From assembly GCA_015499995.1 (NCBI GenBank), contig JADNRV010000057.1, positions 62,001 to 126,000 of the forward strand: 64,000 bases of DNA, written 5' to 3'. Within the stretch, counting starts at the first letter, position 1. Every line of letters begins with the position of its first letter. The notes beneath the pieces were generated by a model, which was not told the origin of the DNA, did not search any database, and saw nothing but the letters and a program-made list of their open reading frames with translations. Shown here in pieces: positions 43,609-55,732 of this stretch. The stretch is from Flammula alnicola. Lineage: Eukaryota > Basidiomycota > Agaricomycetes > Agaricales > Strophariaceae. Both the position numbers and the translations under genes were made by a program.

Positions 43609-44286
43609 ATGTCCTCATATACGTCGAGATCACCATCGACGTCTTCGCGCGCGGCGGCGCGGGCCCGCATGCGAGAGCGTGCGGCTGCCAATGCCAAAAA
43701 GTGCGAACGCATCCAACAGGAGCACCTCTCCGAGTCTAGAAGCGACAGTCCCCAAGTCTCCGCAAAGTCGAGTCCCGTTCGTCGACCCAAGGAGACAGAA
43801 AGTGTTTCAAGACCATCGCCTGGTTTTAGGACGATATCAGACCCGGCAGCAGTGGATAGACCACGAGCGCACCCGTACGCCCCAGTATTGAATCCATCAC
43901 ACACATCGCGACACAACATCCAGACAACGATCTACGAATACACTGTTAGGCCCCAAGATGGTAGCCCAGATTTGGATCGTCCTTTGGTTTTGAGCAGACC
44001 TTCTAGTCACGAGGACGGTCAGTCGGATGGGGCACTAGGAGGGGGAAGTCGGCATGGCAGAGTTAAGAAAGTCAGATCGAGGGTCAGGTTATATCGCGAC
44101 CCAGACGACGAGTCAACAACCGACAGTCACCTTTCAAGCGCCCGAGAAAGGGATCCTGGGAGACATTGCGATTGCGAGTTCGATTCACCCTATATCCCGG
44201 GGTCCTCCTCTGAAAGTAACCTCCGATGTTTGACTTGGTTGAGAAGTGTGCCGAAAAATGGGGATTTTTGTAAACCATTGGATTAA
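43609..44286 (+). CDS. Hypothetical Ser/Arg-rich protein
   Basis: An uninterrupted ATG-initiated frame of 225 codons, MSSYTSRSPSTSSRAAARAR. It begins with a strongly basic Ser/Ala/Arg segment, continues Pro/Ser-rich (VRRPKETESVSRPSPGF), and ends less polar (LRCLTWLRSVPKNGDF). No domain recognised. Composition is similar to the neighbouring gene at 44500-45515, but I see no shared motif. Low complexity makes it likely disordered if real. Confidence 0.4.
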   Translation: MSSYTSRSPSTSSRAAARARMRERAAANAKKCERIQQEHLSESRSDSPQVSAKSSPVRRPKETESVSRPSPGFRTISDPAAVDRPRAHPYAPVLNPSHTSRHNIQTTIYEYTVRPQDGSPDLDRPLVLSRPSSHEDGQSDGALGGGSRHGRVKKVRSRVRLYRDPDDESTTDSHLSSARERDPGRHCDCEFDSPYIPGSSSESNLRCLTWLRSVPKNGDFCKPLD

Positions 44287-44499
44287 ATATTGAGAACGAG
44301 GAAAGCTAGGACAGGTAGAAGTACTTTACAAATTATACCTCCTGCGATGATCTGGGAGGAGTCTAATGAACGTACCGATGCTTACAATATGGTTACATCT
44401 GTAATTCTTCAATCGTAGTCGCTCAAGTTTGGACGGCATTACTGCGCATAATCGGAAGTGTATCACCTGAGTCATTATATACCGATAATTATATGTGCT

Positions 44500-45515
44500 C
44501 TAGTATTTCTTTCTTCGAATACCCCACTTAGAAGGGGAGAAAATTTGCCCTAGGAAGGAGCGGTTTCCGGGATTCTTGTAATGTTTTGGATCCTACAGTG
44601 AACATTAGATACGATCAACCAACCACCCTTCACAGCCGCAAAAAAGAAGAGGAGGCTCACAAGGACCTGAAGGCTCTGACCAACAGCCGGGATTACGACG
44701 TATCCACCAGAGCCTCCATTGATGGGCACGACGATAGGGTGTGTCCGCGACGGCTGAATAACGGTAGGAGTGGTCTGATAAGGATGAATCGTCCTGTAAT
44801 TATGGGGTGACGGAGAACGAGAAGATCTTGATGAATAAGAGCCTGTCGAATACGAATCCCTGGATGATGATCGCGAAGAGCGCGAAAATCTGTCTGACTC
44901 GGGGACACTGATAGGGACTTGAATGTGAGGCGATGGATATTGCTCCATGGAACGGGAGTGCAAGTGATGAGAAGATGGGTAAGGAATGCCTGTCAATGTT
45001 GGAGAAGTACGAATGCGGTTGTCTTGTGACCTTGAAGGATGATACTGCTCGGGGAGAGGAAGGAACTCAGCGAGTGATGGGTGTCGGGACATGGCTTGTC
45101 TTATTGAACCCTGTCGGGTATCGAGCGGATGCGGAAAAGTACCTGCAACCCCGACGTGGTTATAGGAGGCATTCTGGTTTTGGTTGTAGAGTTGAGGTGG
45201 CACGGAAGCGTTTGCGGAGGCGGTCACTCCTACGCTGTGGCGTACAGGTAGGTCGGGATTAAATCTATCCCCATTTCGTCCTTGATATGGCTGATTATGA
45301 TCGTGATATCTCGACCTTCCTCGGCGCTGGGACCGACGACCTTGACCGTAATGAGCCTGGTCACCGTATGGTAGACCGGTGTCAAAACCAACATCACCGT
45401 CCATAAAGGGATTCTGAGTTGGATACCGCTGGGCCGACCCGACCCATTGTCCAATGCGGTTTTGAGTAGCCTGATAACGTTCGAAAGCGTCTGGAGAGAA
45501 GTCGTATTCTGTCAT
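44500..45515 (-). CDS. Low-complexity protein sharing the IVVP-GYVV motif
   Basis: Two exons (45515-44661 and 44592-44500) give 315 codons from MTEYDFSPDAFERYQATQN. The N-terminal two thirds is rich in Tyr, Gln, Asn and Arg. A Ser/Arg segment (RFSRSSRSSSRDSYSTGSY) precedes TVIQPSRTHPIVVPINGG and SGGYVVIPAVGQSLQVL, after which the intron falls. The last exon encodes KNPGNRSFLGQIFSPSKWG and a basic end. The gene at 7583-8963 has the same order: SR region, IIQ..IVVP.N.G.GGYVV.P..GQ..V, intron at the same codon, then NPG..F. The two are paralogues that kept only the C-terminal core. Function unknown. Confidence 0.7.
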
Positions 45516-46314
45516 GGTCAGAAGTGGGATACATTCCTTGAATTAAACATCTTTAATAACGCACCCGGGGATGGCGTGCATTACACGCACCTGGCAAGCA
45601 TGGCTTAATCCACGTGTTGGAAATGGTGCATGACACACTTGAACACGCGGAAGCCTACCGCATCAAAGACCTAAATGAAGTGTTAGAATTTTTTACGGGC
45701 AATGTAAGCCTCCCCCGATCCGCAACACCGCTGGCAAGGTCTGCAGTGGCGCATTGGCGCGCAGAAGAGCGGGGAGACAGGTCACGCGCGTACGTCTGAC
45801 AGTCAAGAACGAATGGACAAAAAAAGCTAAGGAGTATCAAATTTGTTCGATACTGTGCAGACTGAGACAGACTAGCAGACAGGCAACCATGCTACGTTCT
45901 CTAAACCTGAAGAATGACATCAATTAATATAAGTATCGCAGGATGTTATACTGGGCGGCATTAAACGTGGATGATGAAGGAGTATAGAAATAGGACTCAC
46001 TGCATCAATGAAATTTGATGCCTGTCCGTTCATCAACGGAGATGAAGAGAAAACTTGCTATTGGTACGTATGAACATTAGGGAGAATAGAAGTTGAACGT
46101 TGAACACGAGAAAGCAATGTGCCGAACAGGAAATTTTCCGGGGCATTCGGAGAAAGCCGAAAGGCCTTTGTCAAGCAAGGCACAACGATGATTTACCCCT
46201 GTTAAGGCGCTTAAATTCTTGTTAAATTACAATTAAATTCGGCAAGCTTCTCGAGTCCATTTAAATTTGCCAACAGTGTAGTGCATAACACGCCGTGGAG
46301 TTTTTAAGAGGAAT
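45516..46314. other. Intergenic, no gene seen
   Basis: A short plus-strand frame (45614-45799) shows no motif. The rest is AT-rich noncoding DNA between two genes on the minus strand. Confidence 0.4.
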
Positions 46315-48173
46315 TTAAGTGATAATCGTAATCCATGGGTACAATAAGTCAGTTAATACATCTGGTCTCATCTCCGCAAGCCAATGAGTGATTCCAATCA
46401 TCGCCGCTTCATAAATCAAATTGGCCAAGAGGTCATTCGATAATCGCCCCACCCGAAGCTGATCAACCTGATGTCCAAGGAGCGAGAAGAAAAGGTTTGA
46501 GTCGTCCTTTGGGAGGGTCTCTACAATGGTCTTGGATGCGCTAGAAGTGGTTCCGAATGATGGAAGGGGCGGATCCAAAAGGTATCGTAGTTTAGAGATG
46601 CCTTCTTTGCTGATTCTCCGAATTCTTGATGATACGGAATTCGACAAGGACGGTGCGTCGGTGGCCATGTGAAATATAAGGTATGCTCGGTTATATGAGG
46701 ACGGGAATTCGATGCCTCTTGCAATGGTAAACCGCAAAAACATGTGTAATTGAAGGTCCGCGTCTGTGTCGGCATTCCAAGATAGGTTGGGTGTTAATAA
46801 AGGAATGGGGGAAGGCGAAATCGCTTCATGCTTCATGTTGGACAATTCTTGGAGAAGAGGCCGGAAAAGTATCCTTTTCCCGCCAAGAAATGTGTTATGG
46901 GAAGCCATGTAAGCCCGGAGCGTCTCATGCATGGTGTTGGGGGATGAAAATGTTAGCGAGCCCGTGGGATGGAGGTTGGCGTTCATCATGATCACTTCGT
47001 TGACTGCAAATGTTTCTGCATTCGTGAGCTTCGTGATACCGAAGGTAAATCGATCCTCCTGAGCCTGTGGAGATGAGCGATATGTGTCCCGCAGATTCTT
47101 GTAAGTCCATTCGTCGGCATCGTCCACGTCGAGGAAGATATCCTTATTTGCGTACTCAATTTTTGGCTGAGTAATGGCGATACCCGCAAGGCAGCTGTAG
47201 AGAACTGAGGGGTCATTAGAGTGGGGGTGGTGGAGAAAGGTCCGCCGAAGAACTATGGCAATACGGGGGCTCACGACATATAGTCTGTGGGCTCCCGGGC
47301 TGCCATAGATCAGGCCCTCCCAAAGCCCAAATCCGTTTCCACCCAGGACAAACTCGGAGTCTGCGGCCGCCTCCCAGACACCAAGGAAGAAATAGTTCGC
47401 TTGACTCTCGTAGTCGATGGCATACCAATCCTCAATGTCTGGGTCCACTCCTCTCCTCAACATTTCATGCAGCCGATGGTCTCCGTACCTTTCTCGTATG
47501 CGCTCTCCTGTTGCGACGATCTCTTGGTGTGGGGTATCTAGGTAATAGCGCAACCCATCAAGCCAAACGTCGACCTCTGTCGCAAGGTGTCGGGTTTTCT
47601 TGTACCTTCGAATCCAGTTGGCGAGGGGAGCATTGTGGGGCCTTTTCTCCTGGAAATATGTGGAGGAAACCGCATCGTTGCGATAGTGCATCAAGAAGAT
47701 AAACTTTCGCAACGTGGCGAGTTCCAACCTCGAGAGTGTAAACTGCTGGGATTTCAGGCCACCGTGAATTGACCTAATGACCCAAGATGCGTTGTTCTCG
47801 AGGACAGAAAGTTTTACCTCCAAGTGGTCAACGTTCGCGGGATTATTTCCATCGCGATAAAGATTGACTCTGCCGTATACCCGGGACAAAGGTCGAATCT
47901 GGAGAAGGCCAGATGATATATCGTAGAAAAATATGGTCTCTGCGTCTTCTTCCGTCTTGTGAGCTTTCGAGAAAGATTTGGTCCGGGCTCGTTTGGTCCT
48001 GGGCTGACTGATAAGCGTCAACTTCCCAATCGTGATGGCGCATTGTATATATAATTAGTTGGGGGTACGCACGGTGCACGCCGGGGTCCGATCTGAAACT
48101 GTCGCAAAATGAATCGCGGGATATAGTGATGATATTGGTCTCTGACGGAGGGAGGATTGAAGCCTGAGGGCAT
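46315..48173 (-). CDS. DUF4238 domain protein
   Basis: Two exons (48173-48073 and 48007-46315) give 597 codons. The N terminus MPSGFNPPSVRDQYHHYIPRF with FILRQF is the defining start of the DUF4238 family, present in bacteria and fungi, where a role is not established. The long second exon contains FFYDISSGLLQIRPLSRVYG and WLDGLRYYL...IVATGERIRERYG. Its central FVLGGNGFGLWEGLIYG with VVSPRIAIVLRR corresponds to the family's conserved core, where the protein places incoming coordinates of a putative enzyme fold. The donor GTGCGT and acceptor TTATCAG are good. The C-terminal 150 residues look specific to this gene. Confidence 0.8.
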
Positions 48174-50070
48174 GGCGTAGTCAACGTCTTGGGGAGAGTC
48201 GGGATTCGTGGGATGGCATTCAGGCTGGTGTTGCCGGAGGCCGCCCACTCAGGAAAAGATTCGCACAAGAAGGCTCTCACGCGCACGAGTCATCTACAAC
48301 TCTACTATTAGACCACCAATATTACCTGGTACCGTATCATGACAAATAATGTACACTTCGAGCTATTCTGAATATTACGACCCACAGAACTAATTCTAAT
48401 TTGGGTGGAACCCTTTCCATGAGTTATTGTCGCTCTTCTCTACCGCGACATTGGATATATAATCTAAACACGTTACTGGACTGATGGTCGGGCCCGCCGA
48501 GTCATACGAATCGACTCTTCTTGAGTATCTCCAGTCTACTCCAGAATGCCCATCAGGAAGCCCGTCCTCATCTCCATCTCCTTCATCCACATCGGAATCG
48601 TCATGAGGTCAGTTCCGAGGTTCATCAGGAAACAATAAAATGTTCAATAGATCAGCCTCTAACTATGCAGACTTGGTAGGTAGCGCCTCACCTATGTCAC
48701 TCCCAGTAGCCCCCATAGTCCTACATAGGAAATATGTGGTGTCTGTACACCAAGGTAGCTGTAGTGTCCCATCCATAGACATGGGTAACCACAGCACATC
48801 AGTCAGTAGTCTCCGGAGTTAGTGATAGTTTGCTGGTAGCACTAGGAGCATTACATATAAGGCATCAGAAAAACTGTTCCGATGATGTTTCTGACACATT
48901 TAGAGCCATAAATTAATTTTTGTCAGAAATATTCCAGTCGTGTCACATTCTATTAGAATCCTATTTTCTTACATCTTAAGGCCTTTATATACCTTTTAGT
49001 GAGCTCATGGGTGATACACGGAGGAGAGGCAAGAACCAAGGGGGTGCGCGAAACAAAAAAAAAGACCTAGGGTCGAATTATTTTTTTCGCCCACTTTTGG
49101 CGGACTAACTAACTACGTAATCAGGCACACATCCCGATATGGTAATATGACATCACTATCACTGCTTTCCGTTTATCTTTTGCTCATATATCCATCTGAT
49201 AGCTGCAAGATAGTTGTTTCTATCTTCCTTTTATTGGATATTTCATATATTATTTACAACATCTTAGACAGTCTGAAGCTTTTAACTGAGTGTAGAAGCA
49301 GTGAAAAATTATCAAACATCGAATAAAAATGAGATTAGAGTGAAAAAGGTCTGAACACTTGCAGTTTCTGGAAATTGCAAGCATTTGGCTACAGACAGAC
49401 TCGATTAGTCATCCAGTGACTGCCACAAACTAATGATCATTCATTCTATTCTCATTCTATGTGCACTAACAGCCTATTTTAGCAAAGTTATGAGTGCAGA
49501 AAGGTGACAAAATACCTTTGTTTCACTCAAAATCACAAATTCTGGGGCACTTGTAGAGGGGTCCAAAAATTTTTTTGGGTGGCCTATGGCTGGACTAACT
49601 AACCCACCCCTGGTCCGGCATTCTGATTCCAACACCCCCTTGGCAAGAACTTGAAGAAATCTGGTATCAACGTTGCGGGATGGGCACATCAAATCTCGCT
49701 CAAGTCCGTTCAAACTCCGATACACGTGACTTTGTTGATCAAGGTTGAACTTCTCTCAACGTTCAAACTTGTCTCTCCCCACCATGCACCACTGCCACCA
49801 CAACATAGGCGAGCACACCTTGCCAGACAATGTCGTTCGCCAGGAAGTCCTTGATGGCGCGATGAAGTTAGGTGATCTTTCTCTGCGGGAGGAAGGGGTT
49901 ATTCGGATGACTCCGTAGCTGAGTTGCTCGCTGGCGCTCGGTCCTGCCTCGATGTACCTCCACGAGCCCAGCACAAGATTCGACGATGTTCGCAATCACA
50001 TACTGGCAGTACTGTGTCCTCGCTTCATTGGCAACTCACTGTACTGGGGCTGTCAAGGCCAACTCTTTCG
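48174..50070. other. Noncoding, AT-rich; no gene seen
   Basis: Only short frames on both strands. Two similar phrases, GGACTAACTAACTACG near 49105 and GGACTAACTAACCCAC near 49591, may mark remnants of a repeat, but no inverted ends or target duplication could be matched. Confidence 0.4.
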
Positions 50071-50301
50071 TATCGTCATCTGTCAATGCCATCTCCCAAA
50101 TCGTCAGCGAGGTGGCGTCGTCGTCGCGTGTGTGAAGTCGCATACCATCTCGCACGCACGCATGAGTTGGAAGATGCACGATATCTTGCCAGCAGAGTTG
50201 GATTGTCCATGGCAGAGAAGGTGGTGGAATAGGTCATCCAACGATCACGGAAGTTCTCGGAGGCGGTCGCGGATGGTGGACAGGGTTGCACCATCAAGGT
50301 A

Positions 50302-50892
50302 ACTAGCACAGCGGCTACTGAGGGCTCTTCTTTCACAAGTTTGCCTAGTCCACGGTCCTCCAGCAGCTTGCCACGCACGAACCGGATCATGTCACTTGCT
50401 GTAAGATCCTGTAGTCGCAAGGCGGGTCAGAAGGAAACGCACCTGTAACACCCTCTCGAAGCTCTCTTGTCAGCTCTGCCTCTCCGTAATGACTTCTTGC
50501 TCCAGCCTATCCACGTTTAAGAGCATGTCCCCTAACTCCGTCGCCAGCTCATCAATCTCGCCGCCTGTACTCAATATCTTTTCCTGCATCTCGGTGATCT
50601 TTACTTGGGTCGCAGTCTTGTCCTCCTCTCCCTTCCTATTCTGTGCACTTTCCTCCTGTGCATGCAAGTGTCGAATCTCCTCGACCTTGCTCTCAAAAAG
50701 ATACTTGAAATTGTGCTGTCTTTCGTGATCAGGCTGAACCAAATTGTTCCGCGGCGTCGACAGCGTATGCTCAAAGTGGGTGCAGGCCTGAGCGCAATCA
50801 GACCTGGAATTTGTAGAGAAGGAAAGAAGGTGGGAGGACAAGAGAGACAGATAGCCAGATAGCCAGATATCGGATGTCGCATAGTAGCTCAT
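50302..50892 (-). pseudogene. Coiled-coil protein fragment with in-frame TGA
   Basis: From an ATG at 50892 the frame enters a long charged coiled coil (HNFKYLFESKVEEIRHLHAQ, TATQVKITEMQEKILSTGG, LGDMLLNVDRLEQEVITE). It meets TGA at 50472-50470, then continues in the same frame QESFERVLQ to a donor at 50442. After an acceptor it reads DLTASDMIRFVRGKLLEDRG and LGKLVKEEPSVAAVL. The continuous frame on both sides of the single stop suggests a recent nonsense mutation. I do not recognise the family. Confidence 0.4.
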
Positions 50893-51671
50893 TTACTATT
50901 GTGCTACCACCCTGATTTTGCATAATGTTAATGTTGAATGCTCTGCATGGCCGCATATTTGCCATATATTTGAAATATTCAAACAACTACTACTGGTCTA
51001 CAGACACTTCGTAGCACTGGTAGGATCCAGCTACTGCTTACAACTGACACTATCAACCAACCTGTGCAGGCTATGGACTGCTATGGGGAAGGTAAGACAG
51101 CTACAAGTGACTACGGAACAGTGCTGGGAGCTACTGTGGAGTACCTAAAGGGGGTACTTGTGTACGAGACAATCTCAGCTATGTAGACTACTGTGCACTA
51201 CTGACAAAAGATGTTTCTTCCTGATGTTCCTGAGTGGTTTTTTGCTTGAAATGACCATAGTGAAACTTTTGAAATGTATTCTGTGTAATACTTTAGTTTC
51301 TCTGGCACTTTTTCAGTGAATAATTGCGATACATACATCGTCTCGTCCCTCTCTCGGTCCCGCATTGACGTCCTGTTCCATATCGGGATTTTGATCATGA
51401 TTTAGACTACCTGTATGTGAGTGCAGGCGAGGTGGGTTGCGACTGCACCAATTAGTGCGGAACTTTAAAAGTACAAAACATGCATGGACCTGCGCATTGC
51501 CTTCAATCCCCACCAGTGGTGTGGGTGATGTCTATTGTTCCATCAAATCCAGGCCTTTGGATGATTGAAGTTCGCAGAAGGGGCTTGCACAGCCCACAGC
51601 TCAATAATAAAGACTTTGGAAAAAAATGTAAGTAGTACATCATTTGTATCGTATGTTCTACTAAGGAACGT

Positions 51672-51742
51672 TGGAGCAGTCCAATCTGACCGGACGCTCG
51701 GAAGGAGGAGCTCGGATACGCGTCGAGCACGCCGTGCGGTGC
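51672..51742 (-). repeat. Dispersed 70-bp repeat, copy 2
   Basis: Reverse complement reads ACCGCACGGCGTGCTCGACG through TCAGATTGGACTGCTCCAAC and matches 39321-39391 with roughly 10 differences. Confidence 0.7.
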
Positions 51743-51852
51743 CGCAGGCAAAGAAGCACGAGACCATGCACAGCCGCTGATGGAATCTAATCTACTTACC
51801 CAACATCAGTAAATTGTGGAAATTTGTGTAATGCCTTATAAGGGGAATATCA

Positions 51853-51901
51853 GTGCTGCCATATCATGTCACCGGTATAATTTCCAATCATATGGCAGCA
51901 C
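51853..51901. repeat. Perfect 12-bp inverted repeat (hairpin)
   Basis: GTGCTGCCATAT at 51853-51864 and its exact reverse complement ATATGGCAGCAC at 51890-51901 enclose a 25-nt loop. It may be a short foldback element or a terminator-like hairpin. Confidence 0.8.
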
Positions 51902-53736
51902 CCGTTACAATGGCAATACATCGACACCCCTCCTTAATATCTTTGCCGCCATTTTGCTGCCATTCCGATAGCAATGTGTCATTGCTGTAAGGTTGAGACG
52001 GCATTTCAAGGCCTTGTATTGCTAGGTATTTCTGAGTAGCATTTGTAATGACAATATAACTATTCCATCGGTTTAATATAGCTTGCATCGCTTCGAGAAT
52101 ACGGTAGCAGGTTTCAAATCTGATTTATTTCAATACTACTAATACAGTACTGGAAAGTAGACACTACAGAACGGACACTGCCACGAATGTGATCAGAGCG
52201 GTAAATAAGAAAGTGAGACTTCGACAATGTACCAAAGGTGCACCCAAATTCCAGCATCAAGATACGACAAGCTTGTACTTGAAGATGACTCGATGACATG
52301 GCGGCGCCGCCGCCGGCGCGTGGCTCAAGCACAAAGGTGATGGGCTTGCTAGAAACTCAGAAGCTCTAAAATAAACAAGGGTTACCAGTTAGTGAAGGAC
52401 ACAACGATGATCCAAGAACAAACATACCAATTGCTCAAACGAGGCAAGTTGCAATGATTCCGATGATGTGAAAGAAACCGAAGAGCTGCTGACTGTGGCA
52501 GTCTAGTGGCAATGAATGGAAGAGATGTACACCCATCAGCGCCATCTCTACCATCCATGAACCAAACCAATGTCGGAGTTGGGCTTGGGGCGCTCGTCAG
52601 CGTCACAAGCCCAACAACGACATGGGAGGAAAGACGGGCTCGATCAGGAGTTCTCTGGTTCTTTTCCTACAGGTTTTCGCATCCTAGAGGGAGTGACCTT
52701 GGGGGAGAGCAGCAACAGGCCGAGGTAGGGGAGTGAGGATGTATTGGTGGGAGGGAAAGATGCAAGCAACGAAGTTCAACTTACAACAATTCCCTTTTCC
52801 GACCGTTGAATATTCACGTGATCTCCGGTTTAACGCGTTCCTTTCTGTTCCGTTGCCGATGTGCCTGATTCCCTGAACAATTCTCTCCGACTCCGATTAA
52901 GTCCGCGACTCAACATTCAGTAATGTCCAGTAACCTACTCCAAGCACTGCCGCCTGGCTCTGCAATAGGATAAGGCAGAAGCATGATGCTCGGGTTGACT
53001 TCATATCTGCTGGCAGTCGTGAGTTTACAGACTTACAGGGAGAAAATTGAAATAGTTCTGACCTCACTCGGAGCGCGACTCAGATGTCTAGTCCATAAAT
53101 GGATCGCCGAAGGCTTTCTTCAAGTTGGCGAGATTCAAAGAGGTTATACCCAACCTGAAATACTGATTAGCAAGTCACAATCCTCTGGCAATTATGAAAA
53201 CTTCATTATAAATTTTAATCATACTGACGAGCATTTACATGACCCCCGAAATGCTGGTACTACTTTTGCAACTGAGTATAATTAATATCTAATAATGATC
53301 ACTCGCTCATAACCTTCATATCATTCTGAGAGAGGCAATATATTGATCTATAAGATTTACATGAGCTTACAAAAATCTGACCAGAATATTACATTCCGAT
53401 AATGTCTCGACCATATCGGCAACCAAGATATAATGCCATATCTGGTGTTGTCATAAGTCGCAACACTGCCACCGGGTTGTCGGAGCCACAACCACATACC
53501 AACTTTTCCACAATTTACTGATGAATCTGGCCGAATGCCCTGCCAGATCTCACTGGCACAATGTGTGCAAGATTGGGTGCGACTTAAAATGACTTCAAGC
53601 GTCGGGAGCGACCAAACCCCCTCAATCGACGGACATCAGTACTTCTCGCATAGACTTTCATCTCGCATACGACTTCCATCGCTACGCTCTCTCTTCTGAA
53701 AGATCAATTCTAAGCCTCGTTAGAGGATTATCGATT

Positions 53737-55732
53737 ATGGAGCAAAGACACATCTATCCGAATCTCTCTGGAGATATCTGGTACTTTATCGCTCACGATC
53801 ATCTCGTCGAAACGCCAGCTACAATCGCCACTCTCTCCCTCACTTGTCGACATCTCAATTACTTACTTCGATTGCTCAAGTTTCGATCCATATCAATTAG
53901 GTTAAATTGCCAATCCTCCGATGAAGAGGAGGCTGAAGACGCCGCCGAAGAAGGAGACGCTGAACCCTTCGCTGTTGATTCAGAAGGGGACGTTGAAAGC
54001 TCCGCCGAGAGATTTGCAGCCGAAATCCGTAAGAATCCAGGAGTCATCGACCACATTCAAGTCCTTTGGATTGGCGAGGACGAAGACGCACATGAACTAT
54101 CACCAGCGATGAATGATGGAGTCGAAAGTCAGGAACAAGACAGTGTATGTTACATTCTGACGCGCCAATACTCAGTTCTAGTGATTGTCAGGGGTTTGAA
54201 AACCCGCAGGGGTTTTGGGTAGGGTATGCTGGGGTAAGGGTAAGGGTTGAGATTTCTGTACCCTTGGAAAACCCCTACCCCCAGCAGGGGTCAGGGGTAT
54301 TGACAAGAGAAATTTTTTGATCTTTTTGCATACCAAAGATGTCTGAAAAAAATTATTTTATGTCTTTTTACTTGATTTTGTGCCCAAATTTAGCTTATGA
54401 TCCAAGAGAACACTGTACAGAGCATTATAAAATGATTAATTTAATGTCATTAATTAATAAACAAATTTTAAAACAGTTTCCGCTCAATTTTAACAGGTAT
54501 AGCCCCCAAAATATTAAATACCCCTGGGTTTTCAGAAACCCTTACCCATACCCCCCAAAACCCTTACCCCTGGTGGAGGGTCAGGGTTTTGGTGGGTAAG
54601 GGTAAGGGTATAGCAAAAATACCCCAGGGTTACCCCTGACAATCCCTACTCAGTTCTCAAACACTTCACATGGTCTATGAGAAACGTGTTCACATTCCCC
54701 CGAAATGTGCTGAATGGCTTGGATGCGTGCTTCTCCCTTCCCTCTCTTTCTGAGCTATCATATCTCGCTGGTGGACTACCTCCAGAGTCGATTCGAAAAT
54801 TGCAGCAAGTCGACATTTTCAATATCGCTGGAATCAGGGTGTCTCCCGGAGAGAAACGACTCCCGCTACAGTCCACTCATTGCAAGCCACGCACGCTTAG
54901 GTTCTGGGATGAACACTCATTATCCCACTTGCTCTCTCCAAAATACAATCCACCCATAATGACTTTAGAACGGCTGACCACCCTCATCTTCGCATCATCA
55001 ATATTATTTACCGCTTCGACTATGATGATTTGGTTGAAATCCTGCTCTTCGACTTTGACAAGTTTGAAAATATTTTTCAATGACTGGAGGATGGGTACGT
55101 TTTCTTTTCAATAGATCGCATTGAACGCTCCTTACTTACTAAATGAATGTGTAGGACCGGGAGACCAAGCGAATTCTAGGATCTTAGACCCAAAGGTATT
55201 CACTGCATTGAAAGAAGTTACGTTCGGGTTTAATCTCTCTGACTCTTGGGACACAGATGTGCACCCGGACCAACCCCCAGACTGGCCTAGCGCACCAACG
55301 CCACGTGAACGGATCGAATGGATCGTCGAGGTCCTACGTATCTTCGCCCACAGCAAACACTGTAATACCACCCTCGAATCAATTCATCTCTTCATCGGCA
55401 CCACAGAGTCGGGAATCGAGGTGATGGACTCTTTGCCATGGGAATTATTCCAGGCTTTATTTTCTCTGGATTCGTTGGCCTTAGAGTGGGCAACACTTTC
55501 CCGAATTCATATTAATTTCGTAGCGTCCCAGGATGAGGAAGGAACAAAATTAACACCCTCCCAAGCGGCACTTATCGAGCAAGTCCTAAGTTTGAGATTC
55601 GCAGACCTATTGAAGGGCGGACCTTTCCACCTCTTCATACAGGGTTCTAAATTAGAGCCTCCTTCTTTCGATCCCTTCTTGGAATATGCTACACCTATCT
55701 GTAGTGAACCGTATGATTTTGATTTGGACTAG
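53737..55732 (+). pseudogene. F-box/LRR-like gene interrupted by a 467-bp insertion
   Basis: The frame starts MEQRHIYPNLSGDIWYFIAH with LSLTCRHLNYLLRLLKFRS, an F-box-like beginning, then an acidic stretch (SSDEEEAEDAAEEGDAE). At RQYSV the frame runs into the insertion 54180-54646 and stops. After the insertion the same codons resume (YSVLKHFTWSMRNVFTF) and continue to a donor at 55095; the last exon is 55155-55732. Without the insertion and one repeat copy the exons sum to 485 codons. A GT at 54142 and the duplicated ACTCAG could splice the insertion out in frame (EQDILKHF), so the gene may not be dead. Confidence 0.7.
54180..54646. mobile_element. Small inverted-repeat insertion (MITE-like)
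   Basis: 467 bp flanked by an 11-bp direct repeat TACTCAGTTCT (54169-54179 and 54647-54657). The ends are inverted: GATTGTCAGGGGT near the left and its reverse complement ACCCCTGACAATC at the right. Inside, both halves are rich in GGGGTAAGGGTAAGGG and GGGTTTTGG tracts in opposite orientation, around an AT-rich centre. No coding potential. An 11-bp duplication is unusual; the true target duplication could be shorter. Confidence 0.7.

Larger units (their letters stand above)
50893..53736. other. Long gene-poor stretch
   Basis: No gene recognised. It holds the inverted 70-bp repeat copy at 51672-51742, a 12-bp perfect hairpin at 51853-51901, and scattered short frames. The F-box gene promoter should lie at its right end. 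Confidence 0.4.

Noticed and set aside
48640..48822. Plus-strand frame at 48.6 kb as a gene
   Set aside because: Sixty codons without motif, splice signals or neighbours; indistinguishable from chance.
54230..54310. Interstitial telomere repeat (GGGTAAGGGTAAGGG)
   Set aside because: Units are irregular, and the same tracts appear inverted at the other end of a 467-bp insertion with its own flanking duplication.
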